From contig NC_011726.1 in NCBI RefSeq assembly GCF_000021805.1, forward strand, positions 62,001 to 126,000: a stretch of 64,000 nucleotides of DNA, in the 5' to 3' direction. The position numbers and the translations under genes were made by a program. Shown piece after piece: positions 44,437 through 52,650 of this stretch. Numbering within the stretch: the first letter of the stretch is position 1; each line of letters starts with the position of its first letter. This DNA comes from Rippkaea orientalis PCC 8801 (GTDB lineage Bacteria; Cyanobacteriota; Cyanobacteriia; Cyanobacteriales; Microcystaceae). Below the pieces are notes generated by a model. It saw only the letters and a list, made by a program, of their open reading frames with translations. It did not search any database and was not told the origin of the DNA.

Positions 44437-45207
44437 ATGAGTAACGATCTAGCGACGAAATTACGCGAAGGAACCAGCCAATCCCATACAATGGCTGAAA
44501 ATACAGCATTTACCAAGTGTTTTCTTAAAGGAATTGTCGAAAAAGAACCCTTACGCAAACTTTTAGCTGACTTTTATTTTCTCTACAGTGCCCTAGAAGA
44601 AGAATTACAGCGTCATCAAAATCATCCCGTGGTGGGTCAGATTTATTTTTCTGAACTAAATCGCACAAAAAATCTAGAGACTGACTTAGCTTTTTATTAT
44701 GGAGAAAATTGGCGACAAGAAATCGTTGATTCTCCGGCCGGACAAGTTTATGTTAACCGTATTCGGGAAGTTTCTAACACCGAACCAGCTTTATTAGTTG
44801 CCCATTCCTATGTAAGATACATGGGAGATTTATCAGGGGGTCAAAGCTTAAAAAATATTATCCGTTCAGCCTTAGAATTAACCGGAACGGAAGGAACTTT
44901 ATTTTATGACTTTGATGAGATTCCTAACCCTGAAGCTAAGCGAAACTTTAAAGGAAAATATCGGGATGCGTTAAATTCTTTACCGATTAATGATGACTTA
45001 GCGCAAAAAATTGTAGAAGAAGCCAATTATGCTTTTCAACTCAATCGTGACGTAGTTCATGAATTAGAAGATGACGTTAAAGCAGCGATTGGGGAGCACG
45101 TTTTTGACCTCATTACTCGTCAAGACAGACCGGGAAGTACAGAACATCATCATGGCCATGGTCATGGTCATGGTCATCCCCATGAAGTGGCTACTGTTTA
45201 CAGTTAA
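44437..45207 (+). CDS. ho2: Heme oxygenase, HO2-type, with His-rich tail
   Basis: 256 aa. Proximal His17 (TSQSHTMAEN), distal helix 'YVRYMGDLSGGQSLKN'. The C-terminal half ('EEANYAFQLNRDVVHELEDD', 'AIGEHVFDLITRQDRPGSTE') is closer, from memory, to Synechocystis HO2 than HO1. It cleaves heme to biliverdin for phycobilins and is expected to serve at low oxygen. An unusual tail at 237-249 has eight His (HHHGHGHGHGHPH), absent from related proteins I recall; encoded by CATGGT repeats. hemN follows after 166 bp, as in the low-oxygen chlAII-ho2-hemN group, minus chlAII. Confidence 0.88.
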   Translation: MSNDLATKLREGTSQSHTMAENTAFTKCFLKGIVEKEPLRKLLADFYFLYSALEEELQRHQNHPVVGQIYFSELNRTKNLETDLAFYYGENWRQEIVDSPAGQVYVNRIREVSNTEPALLVAHSYVRYMGDLSGGQSLKNIIRSALELTGTEGTLFYDFDEIPNPEAKRNFKGKYRDALNSLPINDDLAQKIVEEANYAFQLNRDVVHELEDDVKAAIGEHVFDLITRQDRPGSTEHHHGHGHGHGHPHEVATVYS

Positions 45208-45240
45208 TAGTTGATGATTAACTATTAGTTGATAGTTTGC

Positions 45241-45265
45241 GGGCTTAATAATATTAAGCCCCTAC
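45241..45265. repeat. Palindrome GGGCTTAAT/ATTAAGCCC followed by CTAC
   Basis: Nine-base perfect arms with AAT between, then CCTAC, in the gap between ho2 and hemN. A decayed copy is near 3990-4007 and a related one (AAGGGCTTAAA/TTTAAGCCCTT) at 58846-58871. Confidence 0.6.
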
Positions 45266-45373
45266 TAACTTGGGGTTTTGTGTCTCAACCCAACCTATCT
45301 TTGTACCTCCTTAAGAATTAAGACAATTTTTGTTGCACCTTCCCAAAAATATTGAAACAGGTTACTAACTGCT

Positions 45374-46771
45374 ATGACAATCACTGCACAAACCGTACAA
45401 TTTGACGCTGATTTACTCAACAAATACGATAAATCTGTCCCTCGTTATACGAGTTATCCTCCTGCAACAGAATTAAAAAGTGAAGTAGGAGAAATCGATT
45501 TTCGGGCAGGAATTGCAGCAGGAAATCATAAAAAAACCCCCATTTCTCTTTATTGTCATATCCCTTTTTGTGAAACAGCTTGTTATTTTTGTGGCTGTAA
45601 TACGATTATTACCAAAAACAAAAAAGTTGCCCCGACCTATTTAGACTATTTAACCAAAGATATTAGTCAGACTGCTGCCTTAATTTCTCCTCAACGCAAA
45701 GTCAATCAAATTCACTGGGGAGGAGGAACTCCTAATTATTTGAATCAATCTCAAATTGAGCAATTATTTAATCATTTAGTTAGTCACTTCAATATTGAAC
45801 AAAGAGCAGAAATTTCTATTGAAGTCAACCCGCGATATATTGACAAAAATTATATCTTTTTCCTCAAAAGTTTAGGGTTTAATCGGATTAGTTTTGGGAT
45901 TCAAGATTTTAACCCCCAAGTGCAAGAAGCAATCAACCGTATTCAACCAGAATCGATGTTATTTAATGTCATGGGATGGATGCGAGATGCGGGGTTTGAT
46001 GGGGCAAATGTTGACTTAATTTATGGACTCCCTTTTCAGACATTAGAAACCTTTAAAGAGACAGTTAAAAAGACCATTCAACTCAATCCTGATCGCATTG
46101 CTTTGTTCAATTTCGCCTATATGCCTTGGTTAAAACCAGCCCAGAAAAACATTTCTGAAAGCGACTTACCCAAAGCAGCAGAAAAGCTGGCAATTTTGCA
46201 AATGACCATTGAAGAATTGAACAGTAATGGTTATGTTTATATTGGGATGGATCACTTTGCTAAACCCGATGATGAATTAGCGATCGCCCAACAACAAGGT
46301 AAACTACATCGTAACTTCCAAGGATATACCACCAAACCGGAATCCGATTTATTTGCCTTTGGGATTACTTCTATTAGTATGTTACACGATGTTTATGTGC
46401 AGAATCATAAGGGATTAAAGGGCTATTATAATGCCCTAGATGCGGGTAAATTGCCCATCGAAAAAGGGGTTAGTCTTCATCGAGATGACATTATTCGTCG
46501 GGCAATTATTATGGAATTAATGTGTCAATTTGAGTTAAATAAGGATCACTTTGAAGAAAAGTATAATCTTCATTTTGATCTCGATTTTGATCAATATTTT
46601 GCTAAGGAATTAGTGGAATTGCAACCCCTAGAAGCGGACGGTTTAGTTAAATTATATAGCGATCGCATTACGGTAACTCCGCGAGGACGGTTATTAATTC
46701 GCAATGTGGTTTCTGTCTTCGATACTTACCTAAAAGGACGCAAAGAGCAGTCTTTTTCTAAAGCAATTTAA
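45374..46771 (+). CDS. hemN: Oxygen-independent coproporphyrinogen III oxidase
   Basis: 465 aa radical-SAM enzyme, with cluster motif Cys66-x3-Cys70-x2-Cys73-x-Cys75 (CETACYFCGC), 'WGGGTPNYL', and the 'ISFGIQDF' and 'NVDLIYGLP' strands. Full-length for HemN (about 460 aa), so not the shorter HemW. It decarboxylates coproporphyrinogen III when oxygen is too low for HemF. Located downstream of ho2, probably co-regulated. Confidence 0.94.
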   Translation: MTITAQTVQFDADLLNKYDKSVPRYTSYPPATELKSEVGEIDFRAGIAAGNHKKTPISLYCHIPFCETACYFCGCNTIITKNKKVAPTYLDYLTKDISQTAALISPQRKVNQIHWGGGTPNYLNQSQIEQLFNHLVSHFNIEQRAEISIEVNPRYIDKNYIFFLKSLGFNRISFGIQDFNPQVQEAINRIQPESMLFNVMGWMRDAGFDGANVDLIYGLPFQTLETFKETVKKTIQLNPDRIALFNFAYMPWLKPAQKNISESDLPKAAEKLAILQMTIEELNSNGYVYIGMDHFAKPDDELAIAQQQGKLHRNFQGYTTKPESDLFAFGITSISMLHDVYVQNHKGLKGYYNALDAGKLPIEKGVSLHRDDIIRRAIIMELMCQFELNKDHFEEKYNLHFDLDFDQYFAKELVELQPLEADGLVKLYSDRITVTPRGRLLIRNVVSVFDTYLKGRKEQSFSKAI

Positions 46772-47105
46772 CCGTTTATACTTGGGTGGGTTAGCGTTAA
46801 GTTAATCCACTCAAATTTTATTAAAATCAATGGTAGATTAAATTTGATTGTAGAAGAAAAAATATAACTTTTCTTTCCCATTCTCCATCTAAACTACACT
46901 CAGCAATCAGAAGAAGTTCTTCAATCGCTAAGCCTATTGAAACTTGACGCGTAATCTTTTTTGATTACGTCTAGCGAGTAAAGGTTTGCAGATTCCAACG
47001 GGATTAAAAAGTTTTTCAGCTTATTGACGGATGACTGCTGATTGATGTTAACGTTCTAAAAGATACTCATTGATTTGTGCTTTGTGTCTCAGGTAATAAC
47101 CAGGG
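46772..47105. other. Gene-free 334 bp with nested hairpins
   Basis: Between convergent hemN (+) and the monooxygenase gene (-). Contains GTGGGTTA/TAATCCAC (46788-46812), possibly the hemN end; GAAGAAGTTCTTC; a stem GAC[GC]GTAATC with loop TTTTTT and GATTACGTC (46946-46971), flanked by CGCTA/TAGCG (46926-46930, 46972-46976), and an outer CAATCAG/CTGATTG pair about 130 bp apart. No coding frame. Structure is suggestive of an RNA, unproven. Confidence 0.4.
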
Positions 47106-47684
47106 CTATTTTAGCCTAGCTTTATAATCTGCTAAATTTGGATAAAGCCATTTGCGTAAGAGTTGCGTTAAGCGAGGCATTAGAACATAGGTCAAAATCC
47201 AAACGACAATCCCAATTGTAATTATTTGCGCCAACACTGGAGGTAGAGATGCTAACAAGGGACGAAGCAAATTCCCGACGACAGTTAAAGTAGCAAATAC
47301 CGCTAACCAAGTTAACAAAGCCATTTTGTAACGCTTGGGCGGTCTGGGTTGAGGATATCTGGGCAATTCAAACCAAGTTTCTAAACCCGTTAAAACCTGT
47401 ACCTCTTCAGGAGATTGAATCATGGGTTTTGCTCGTTCAATCCATTCCCGACGGACATCTGAATCTAACCAATTCTGCAAATTCTCATGGCGATCAAAAT
47501 GAAGCACGATAATATATTCTGGATGAGTTTTCGGTTGGGGACGCAAGATATTAACGCCTAAATGTCCTGGGAAAGACTTCGCTACAGGAATAATCCCTTT
47601 CATCCATTCTTCGTAACCTGCTTCTCTACCTGGTTTAATTAAATGGGCGATAACCGCAGTAACGTGATGTTCGCTATTAAACAT
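47106..47684 (-). CDS. Antibiotic biosynthesis monooxygenase (ABM) domain protein with membrane tail
   Basis: 192 aa. Residues 5-95 give the ABM fold ('VTAVIAHLIKPGREAGYEEWMKGI', 'FPGHLGVNILRPQP', 'YIIVLHFDRHENLQNWLDS'), after which two membrane helices (about 122-140 and 150-172). ABM-type proteins degrade quinones or heme or act as ROS-linked monooxygenases; the C-terminal anchor suggests action near a membrane. Last gene of the minus-strand set with OYE and cupin genes, 35 bp from OYE. Confidence 0.85.
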   Translation of the reverse strand: MFNSEHHVTAVIAHLIKPGREAGYEEWMKGIIPVAKSFPGHLGVNILRPQPKTHPEYIIVLHFDRHENLQNWLDSDVRREWIERAKPMIQSPEEVQVLTGLETWFELPRYPQPRPPKRYKMALLTWLAVFATLTVVGNLLRPLLASLPPVLAQIITIGIVVWILTYVLMPRLTQLLRKWLYPNLADYKARLK

Positions 47685-47719
47685 ACTTGAAGTCTGATTC
47701 CAAAGTGAGAAAATGGGGT

Positions 47720-48829
47720 TTAGCTGGCAACTTGTTCTAGAAAAGGATAATCTGTATATCCTTCCTGAGTGCTACTGTAAAATGTCCTGGGATTAGGTTC
47801 GTTTAACGGTGAGTTTAGCTTAAAACGTTTTGGCAAGTCTGGGTTAGCTAAAAACAACCTTCCAAAAGAAACAAGCTCAGCATTGCCATCAGCGATCGCA
47901 GCATTGGCTGTTTGCTGGGTATAGTTGCCATTGGTAATCAGCGTTCCTCGGTAAATACGGCGAAATAAAGGAGTTACAGGACTAAGTACATCTCGATTCC
48001 TTAGATCAATTTCATTGGGTTCCATTAGATGCACATAAGCTAAATTCATGGGATTAAGTGCTTCAAGTACATAACTAAAAGTTGCTTGAGGATTCGAGTC
48101 AACCATCCCGTAGAAAGTATTACTCGGTGAGAGCTTAATCCCTACTCGTTGTGCTCCCCAAACGTCTGAAACCGCTTCTACAACCTCTAGCAGGAATCGG
48201 GCGCGATTTTTAATCGAACCACCATACTCATCGGTTCTTTGATTAGAACCATCCTGTAGAAACTGGTCAATGAGATAACCAAACGCACCATGCAATTCGA
48301 CCCCATCAAATCCAGCCGTTTTAGCATTCTCAGCCGCAGCGCGAAATTGCTCGATAATTTCGGCAATTTCAAACTTTTCCAAAGCGCGAGGGATTTCTAT
48401 TGCCACTTTACCTGCTGGACTATGCAATTCTCCTACAGGGGCGATCGCACTAGGGGCGACAGGTATTTCCCCATTTAACAAACTAGGATGAGCCACTCGC
48501 CCACAGTGCCATAATTGTAAGAAAATCTTACCACCTTGATCGTGAACCGCTTTTGTCACCCCCTGCCATCCGCTAATCTGTTCAGAAGAATAGATTCCTG
48601 GACAGTTCATATATCCATTGCTCAAGGGAGACACCATGGTACATTCAGTAATAATTAAACCGGCCGAAGCCCTTTGAGCATAATAAGTCGCCATTAAGGG
48701 TGTAGGAATTGAACCAACTGCCCTTAATCGAGTCATGGGAGCCATAATCATCCGATTGGATAAGGTGTGGGAGCCTAATTTTACGGGGGTTAACAAATCC
48801 ATTGATTGAGTCGTCTCCATTTTTTGCAT
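47720..48829 (-). CDS. Old yellow enzyme family ene-reductase
   Basis: 369 aa TIM-barrel flavoenzyme: 'NRMIMAPMTRLRA', 'FLQLWHCGRVAHPSL', 'DGSNQRTDEYGGSIKNRARF'. It reduces activated C=C bonds, quinones or nitroesters with NADPH, matching NemA/morphinone-reductase type. Notable: the substrate-binding pair His-x2-Asn/His appears as His180-Gly-Ala-Phe183 (confirmed in the codons CAT GGT GCG TTT), so the second polar partner is missing. Its ATG directly follows the cupin gene's stop (TAAATG), hence one transcript. Confidence 0.9.
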   Translation of the reverse strand: MQKMETTQSMDLLTPVKLGSHTLSNRMIMAPMTRLRAVGSIPTPLMATYYAQRASAGLIITECTMVSPLSNGYMNCPGIYSSEQISGWQGVTKAVHDQGGKIFLQLWHCGRVAHPSLLNGEIPVAPSAIAPVGELHSPAGKVAIEIPRALEKFEIAEIIEQFRAAAENAKTAGFDGVELHGAFGYLIDQFLQDGSNQRTDEYGGSIKNRARFLLEVVEAVSDVWGAQRVGIKLSPSNTFYGMVDSNPQATFSYVLEALNPMNLAYVHLMEPNEIDLRNRDVLSPVTPLFRRIYRGTLITNGNYTQQTANAAIADGNAELVSFGRLFLANPDLPKRFKLNSPLNEPNPRTFYSSTQEGYTDYPFLEQVAS

Positions 48830-49444
48830 TTAAGGTTTAATGAAATTTACGCCATATTCTTGCGCGACTTTTATGGCTTTCTCGATGTCTTCGGGTGTCG
48901 TTTTAGGGGGGATTTTAGCATTAGTCACGGGTTGACCAATATCGATGAACCATTGTTCAAATCCTGCGGGGGCGTAACCTAGGAGCATTTTTGCCGGTTT
49001 ATTGCTGATATTTTGGAAGCGATGGGGTATTCCACGAGAGGTGTTAATGAAGTCTCCCTGTTTGGCATTAAATAACCGATCACCAACGTACCACTCTAAC
49101 TCTCCGTCTAACATGAACCAAAATTCTTCTTCACGGGTATGAATATGAAGGGGTGTCCCAACACCAGGAAGGATGTAATCCTCAAAGATAGCGTAAGCTC
49201 CATTAGAATCTTTGCTCTGGAGTTTGAGAGTGACGAGAATGCCCATCGCCCATTTCGACTCTCCTTGGGTTTCCGATAATGCTTGAGGATTGGAGATATC
49301 GCTAAATTGAAGAGCAGGATCGTTGCTAGCATCTACAAATAGGGGATTTTGAGCATTCAGCGTGGAATAAATCCATGAGGAACTCAACATCATAACAGTG
49401 ATAGTAGTTACAACAAACCACATTAAAGCTTTGCGGATTAACAT
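48830..49444 (-). CDS. Cupin-domain protein with membrane anchor or signal peptide
   Basis: 204 aa. N-terminal hydrophobic segment (about 7-25) suggests export or anchoring. The cupin core 'GTPLHIHTREEEFWFMLDGELEWYVGD', then 'GDFINTSRGIPHRFQNI' provides HxHx(n)E and a second His. Similar cupins include quercetinase-like dioxygenases, but the residue set alone does not name the substrate. Opens the minus-strand operon cupin - OYE - ABM, divergent from the HxlR regulator gene. Confidence 0.85.
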   Translation of the reverse strand: MLIRKALMWFVVTTITVMMLSSSWIYSTLNAQNPLFVDASNDPALQFSDISNPQALSETQGESKWAMGILVTLKLQSKDSNGAYAIFEDYILPGVGTPLHIHTREEEFWFMLDGELEWYVGDRLFNAKQGDFINTSRGIPHRFQNISNKPAKMLLGYAPAGFEQWFIDIGQPVTNAKIPPKTTPEDIEKAIKVAQEYGVNFIKP

Positions 49445-49472
49445 TGTAATGATTGACCATTGGGTGACGAGG

Positions 49473-49493
49473 TTAGTGATGGATGCTGACTAA
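49473..49493. promoter_or_regulatory. Candidate operator TTAGT-N11-ACTAA
   Basis: Five-base arms spaced by 11 bp in the 120-bp divergent gap between the cupin operon and the HxlR gene. The spacing would suit a winged-helix dimer. The arms are short, so the chance level is considerable. Confidence 0.3.
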
Positions 49494-49564
49494 TTTTCTT
49501 TTCTAACCATAGGACAACCGATGACTCTACAATAAGTAGATGTCAATATTTTGTAACTAACCAA

Positions 49565-49942
49565 ATGGTTCGTAGTTTTCCAGAACCCGATTTATTTACC
49601 CTTAATTGTCCAACGCAGCAGATTCTTGAGGTCATTGGTAATAAATGGAGTGTTATTGTTTTGTATTGTCTCGCTTACGACTCTAGACGCTACATTGAAA
49701 TTCAGCGACGGATTGAGGGCATTTCTCAAAAAGTTTTAACGCAAACTTTGCGAAATCTAGAACGACATGGATTAATAGAGCGAAAAGCTTATCTACAGAG
49801 TTCTTCAACGATGGAGTATTCTCTTACATCTTTAGGAGAAACCTTAATGGAACCTTTATTAGAAATTGCTGCTTGGTCTAGGGTTCATTTTACTGAAGTT
49901 GAAATGTTCCGCAATCACTATGATCAGCAGCATTTATCGTGA
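49565..49942 (+). CDS. HxlR-family transcriptional regulator
   Basis: 125 aa MarR/HxlR winged-helix DNA-binding protein: 'NCPTQQILEVIGNKWSVIVLYCL', 'RRYIEIQRRIEGISQKVLTQTLRNLERHGLIERK'. It keeps the N-terminal Cys (Cys15, in the CP position) that in YodB, HypR and QorR senses quinones, diamide or hypochlorite. Divergent from the cupin - OYE - ABM operon, which it likely controls. Start ATG 49565. Confidence 0.9.
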   Translation: MVRSFPEPDLFTLNCPTQQILEVIGNKWSVIVLYCLAYDSRRYIEIQRRIEGISQKVLTQTLRNLERHGLIERKAYLQSSSTMEYSLTSLGETLMEPLLEIAAWSRVHFTEVEMFRNHYDQQHLS

Positions 49943-50056
49943 TCCAAAGTTATTAACGGTTCTTGAAGAAAATGATTAAATTTCTTGTTTAGGAACAGTC
50001 TCTTAAAAGATAAACCAAAGAGACGATTCTGAATATCTATCGGGAGATATCTTGAC

Positions 50057-50131
50057 TTAACTTAGATAACTTTGACCATCTTCTCCAATGATAGCAATAT
50101 TATCTAGATAATATCTCCCTAACTCTGCCAT
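50057..50131 (-). CDS. Possible 24-aa peptide or remnant behind hemJ
   Basis: Short frame MAELGRYYLDNIAIIGEDG.. ending in TAA at 50057, 12 bp past the hemJ stop on the same strand. Composition is protein-like, but it has no clear ribosome-binding site and may be a remnant of a longer gene. I do not recognise a family. Confidence 0.25.
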   Translation of the reverse strand: MAELGRYYLDNIAIIGEDGQSYLS

Positions 50132-50143
50132 ACTTTCTAGAAA

Positions 50144-50707
50144 TTATCCTTGACTAGACGATAATTTTTCTTGATCGAGACGGCGTTTTTTGGCATACAA
50201 TTGAATCGAAGCTGCCATGGAAATCACTAAAGCAACTATCAACCAAGTGGTTAAATCTAACGGTAAACTTCCTTTAAATACCGCCAATAAAACAATGACT
50301 ACTAATAACACGGTGGGGGCTTCATTTAAGGCGCGAAATTGTTGACCCGTCCATTGACATTCCCCTTTTGCCAATTGCCTCATAATGCGTCCACAATAGA
50401 AATGATACGCCAACAATAGGACAACAAACGCCAATTTAATATGCAACCATCCTGATTTTAAGATCTCTGGTTCAGTAGAAATTAACCCAATAGCCATAAC
50501 CACTGTAACCGCCATTCCTGGGGTGGTAATAATGTTATAGAGACGTTTCTCCATAATCTCATACTGAGTTTTCAGAATCGTTTGCGCGGGTTCGGGTTGT
50601 TGAGATGCTTCTGCATGATAGACAAACAGACGAACTAAATAAAATAATCCCGCAAACCAAACGACAATTCCAATCAAATGAAAGGCTTTAAACCAGTAAT
50701 AGGCCAT
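50144..50707 (-). CDS. hemJ: Protoporphyrinogen IX oxidase HemJ
   Basis: 187 aa from ATG 50707 (a frame to 50779 adds 24 atypical residues). Four membrane helices; the family start 'MAYYWFKAFHLIGIVVWFAGLF' includes the conserved His. HemJ converts protoporphyrinogen IX to protoporphyrin IX in cyanobacteria that lack HemG/HemY, feeding heme and chlorophyll. With hemN and ho2 a few kilobases off, tetrapyrrole genes are over-represented here. The composite repeat lies upstream (50798-50875). Confidence 0.9.
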   Translation of the reverse strand: MAYYWFKAFHLIGIVVWFAGLFYLVRLFVYHAEASQQPEPAQTILKTQYEIMEKRLYNIITTPGMAVTVVMAIGLISTEPEILKSGWLHIKLAFVVLLLAYHFYCGRIMRQLAKGECQWTGQQFRALNEAPTVLLVVIVLLAVFKGSLPLDLTTWLIVALVISMAASIQLYAKKRRLDQEKLSSSQG

Positions 50708-50797
50708 AATGTTGACAAGCGATTTTTGACTAACGACACAATCTTGAGTGTATCGAGTCTTCACAAAGTTTAATCGCAATCCTCAACAAAAATTTAT

Positions 50798-50875
50798 GGG
50801 TGGGGAGGGTGGGGAGGGTGGGAAGGATGGGGAAGTATTAACTCCTGACTCCTGACTCCAAACTCCTAACCCCGA
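50798..50875. repeat. Composite repeat: G-rich array, linker, five heptamers
   Basis: G-rich GGGTGGGGAG units at 50798-50833, AAGTATTA linker, then ACTCCTG, ACTCCTG, ACTCCAA, ACTCCTA, ACCCCGA (50841-50875), ending 2 bp from the stop codon of the minus-strand gene at 50878. Same order as at 30788-30946, relative to the upstream gene's stop. Confidence 0.88.
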
Positions 50876-50877
50876 AC

Positions 50878-51762
50878 TCAATAAAGCGTCTGATTCCCTG
50901 TCCAACTCTGGGTCATTAATTTGCCGTAGGTAATAGATTCAGGATTATTGGCCAAGAAAACTTTACCATTGGGGGTCACTGAAGCAACAGGCCAGTTTTC
51001 CTCCCCTAAGCTTCCGGTTTTAAAGAGAACCTCATCATTGCGATCGTGATTCCATCCCAAGAGAATTGACGTATTGTGACTATCGGGACTGGGAGTAACG
51101 GTTTTAGTCTCGTTGGTTTTCCGTTCCCAAATGACCCCATAATCTGACGCATCAGAGGTATTAAAGAACCCTTCAAGTTGACGCGACAGAAGGCGATCGC
51201 CATTTTCTGACCACGACACAGGCATTAATATAGACATGATCCCTGGAATTTCTTCGTCACTCTGAACTGCTTTGAGTTCCTTTGCTAACGGAGAATCTGC
51301 GCGAATGACTTGTAATTCCCCGGTTTCGAGGTTTTCGACAAACATAACGCTAGTCACTCGTGACTGGTACAGTTCTGGGGTCGCTGTCAGTTGAATGCGA
51401 GTATAGGCCGCGTATTTTCCATCAGGAGAGACTAACGCTTGACTGCGATAATAGCGTGACCCTGTGGTTTGTTTTTGGCTAAATTCGCCTTGCGTTTCTA
51501 TTAACCACTTCCAAGGAACCGGATAGGGACTATCGAGGGGATCATCGGGAATGGCAAAGGGATCTATTTGCGGGTCTGTCTCTAACTCAGACTCAAAAGA
51601 TTCAACCCTAGGACTCACAGAACCGTGGGCCATATCATTCGGCACGATGGTGTCCGATTGGGCGTAAACTGATGAAGTAGTTGTGAGGAAGCATCCTGCC
51701 AATAGACAACACAAAGAAATGGTAGGCTGAAACCAGCGATGGGGTAAAAGACGTTTAAACAT
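50878..51762 (-). CDS. Secreted conserved hypothetical protein
   Basis: 294 aa. N-terminal signal peptide with hydrophobic core (LCCLLAGCFLTTTSSVYAQS); cleavage after YAQS or a lipobox-like LLAGC both possible. The mature region has WD/TolB-like strands ('SPDGKYAAYTRIQLTAT', 'MPVSWSENGDRLLSRQLEGF', 'ILLGWNHDRNDEVLFK', 'ASVTPNGKVFLANNP'), which look like two to three PD40-type propeller blades. Role unknown; perhaps periplasmic. Confidence 0.65.
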   Translation of the reverse strand: MFKRLLPHRWFQPTISLCCLLAGCFLTTTSSVYAQSDTIVPNDMAHGSVSPRVESFESELETDPQIDPFAIPDDPLDSPYPVPWKWLIETQGEFSQKQTTGSRYYRSQALVSPDGKYAAYTRIQLTATPELYQSRVTSVMFVENLETGELQVIRADSPLAKELKAVQSDEEIPGIMSILMPVSWSENGDRLLSRQLEGFFNTSDASDYGVIWERKTNETKTVTPSPDSHNTSILLGWNHDRNDEVLFKTGSLGEENWPVASVTPNGKVFLANNPESITYGKLMTQSWTGNQTLY

Positions 51763-52004
51763 AGGAGTCTAAGTACAGAGGGGAATGAATGGGGATGAGA
51801 AGTTTAGAGGAGGAACGAACTTCTAGGATGAGCGATCCCCTGCCATTGAGAAACGATCAACCTACCTGTATTTCCTAGTCTGTTAGAAGATAGAGATGTT
51901 CCCAGTAGTTTAAAAGAGTTCACAATTGAACGGGGGTAAATATTGCAAAATATTAAGCCCAATGTCATAGAATGTTGTTATCTATATTTCCAAATTTTTT
52001 AACA

Positions 52005-52607
52005 ATGAATACCTTTGACGCAATTCAACAACGCCGTTCAGTTAAACATTACGATGCTTCCCATCAGATGACAGATCAAGAGATTAAAACTCTCTTTGAA
52101 TTAGCCATTTTATCGCCGACTTCTTTTAATATCCAAAATTGGCGATTTGTAGTCGTCAAAAATCCCGATTTGCGTCAAAAAATCCAAGAAGCTGCTTGGA
52201 ATCAATCCCAAATTACGGAAGCTTCTTTAACAATTATTCTCTGTGCCGATTTAAAAGCTTGGCAAAAAAATCCTAACCGCTATTGGCGTAATACTTCTGA
52301 AGAAATCCGCGATCGCTTAGTTCCCATGATTGTTCAATTTTATGAAGGAAAAGAACAGTTACAACGGGATGAAGCCATGCGTTCTTGTGGAATGGCTGGT
52401 CAAACGATTATGCTAACGGCTAAAGCAATGGGGTATGATAGTTGTCCGATGATTGGTTTTGATCCCCAAAAAGTTTCTCAATTCATTAATCTTCCTGCCG
52501 ATCATGTTATTGGGTTTATTATTGTTGTTGGAAAAGCTGCTAAACCCGCTAATCCTAGGGGTGGACAATTAGACTTATCAGAAGTACTAATTTACGATCA
52601 CTTCTAG
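52005..52607 (+). CDS. Nitroreductase family NAD(P)H oxidoreductase
   Basis: 200 aa from the second Met at 52005, where the family begins (MNTFDAIQQRRSVKHYDAS); a start at 51972 would add 11 odd residues. FMN-binding cues: RRSVKHY, 'AILSPTSFNIQNWRF', 'GYDSCPMIGFDPQKV'. FMN-dependent reduction of nitro groups or quinones. Transcribed alone, ended by the hairpin at 52626-52646. Confidence 0.88.
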   Translation: MNTFDAIQQRRSVKHYDASHQMTDQEIKTLFELAILSPTSFNIQNWRFVVVKNPDLRQKIQEAAWNQSQITEASLTIILCADLKAWQKNPNRYWRNTSEEIRDRLVPMIVQFYEGKEQLQRDEAMRSCGMAGQTIMLTAKAMGYDSCPMIGFDPQKVSQFINLPADHVIGFIIVVGKAAKPANPRGGQLDLSEVLIYDHF

Positions 52608-52625
52608 ATCAAAAAATAGACACTA

Positions 52626-52646
52626 AGATGCGTTAGAAACGCATCT
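52626..52646. terminator. Bidirectional terminator hairpin
   Basis: AGATGCGTT, AGA loop, AACGCATCT: perfect 9-bp stem between convergent genes, followed by AATTTTATTT on the + strand and with an A-run upstream (52610-52616) serving the minus strand. Same stem as at 18833-18853. Confidence 0.7.
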
Positions 52647-52650
52647 AATT

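Noticed and set aside
46940-47015. CRISPR-repeat-like words (ATTGAAAC, TCCAACGGGATT)
   Set aside because: Only single partial words, no repeated unit or regular spacers, so no CRISPR array.
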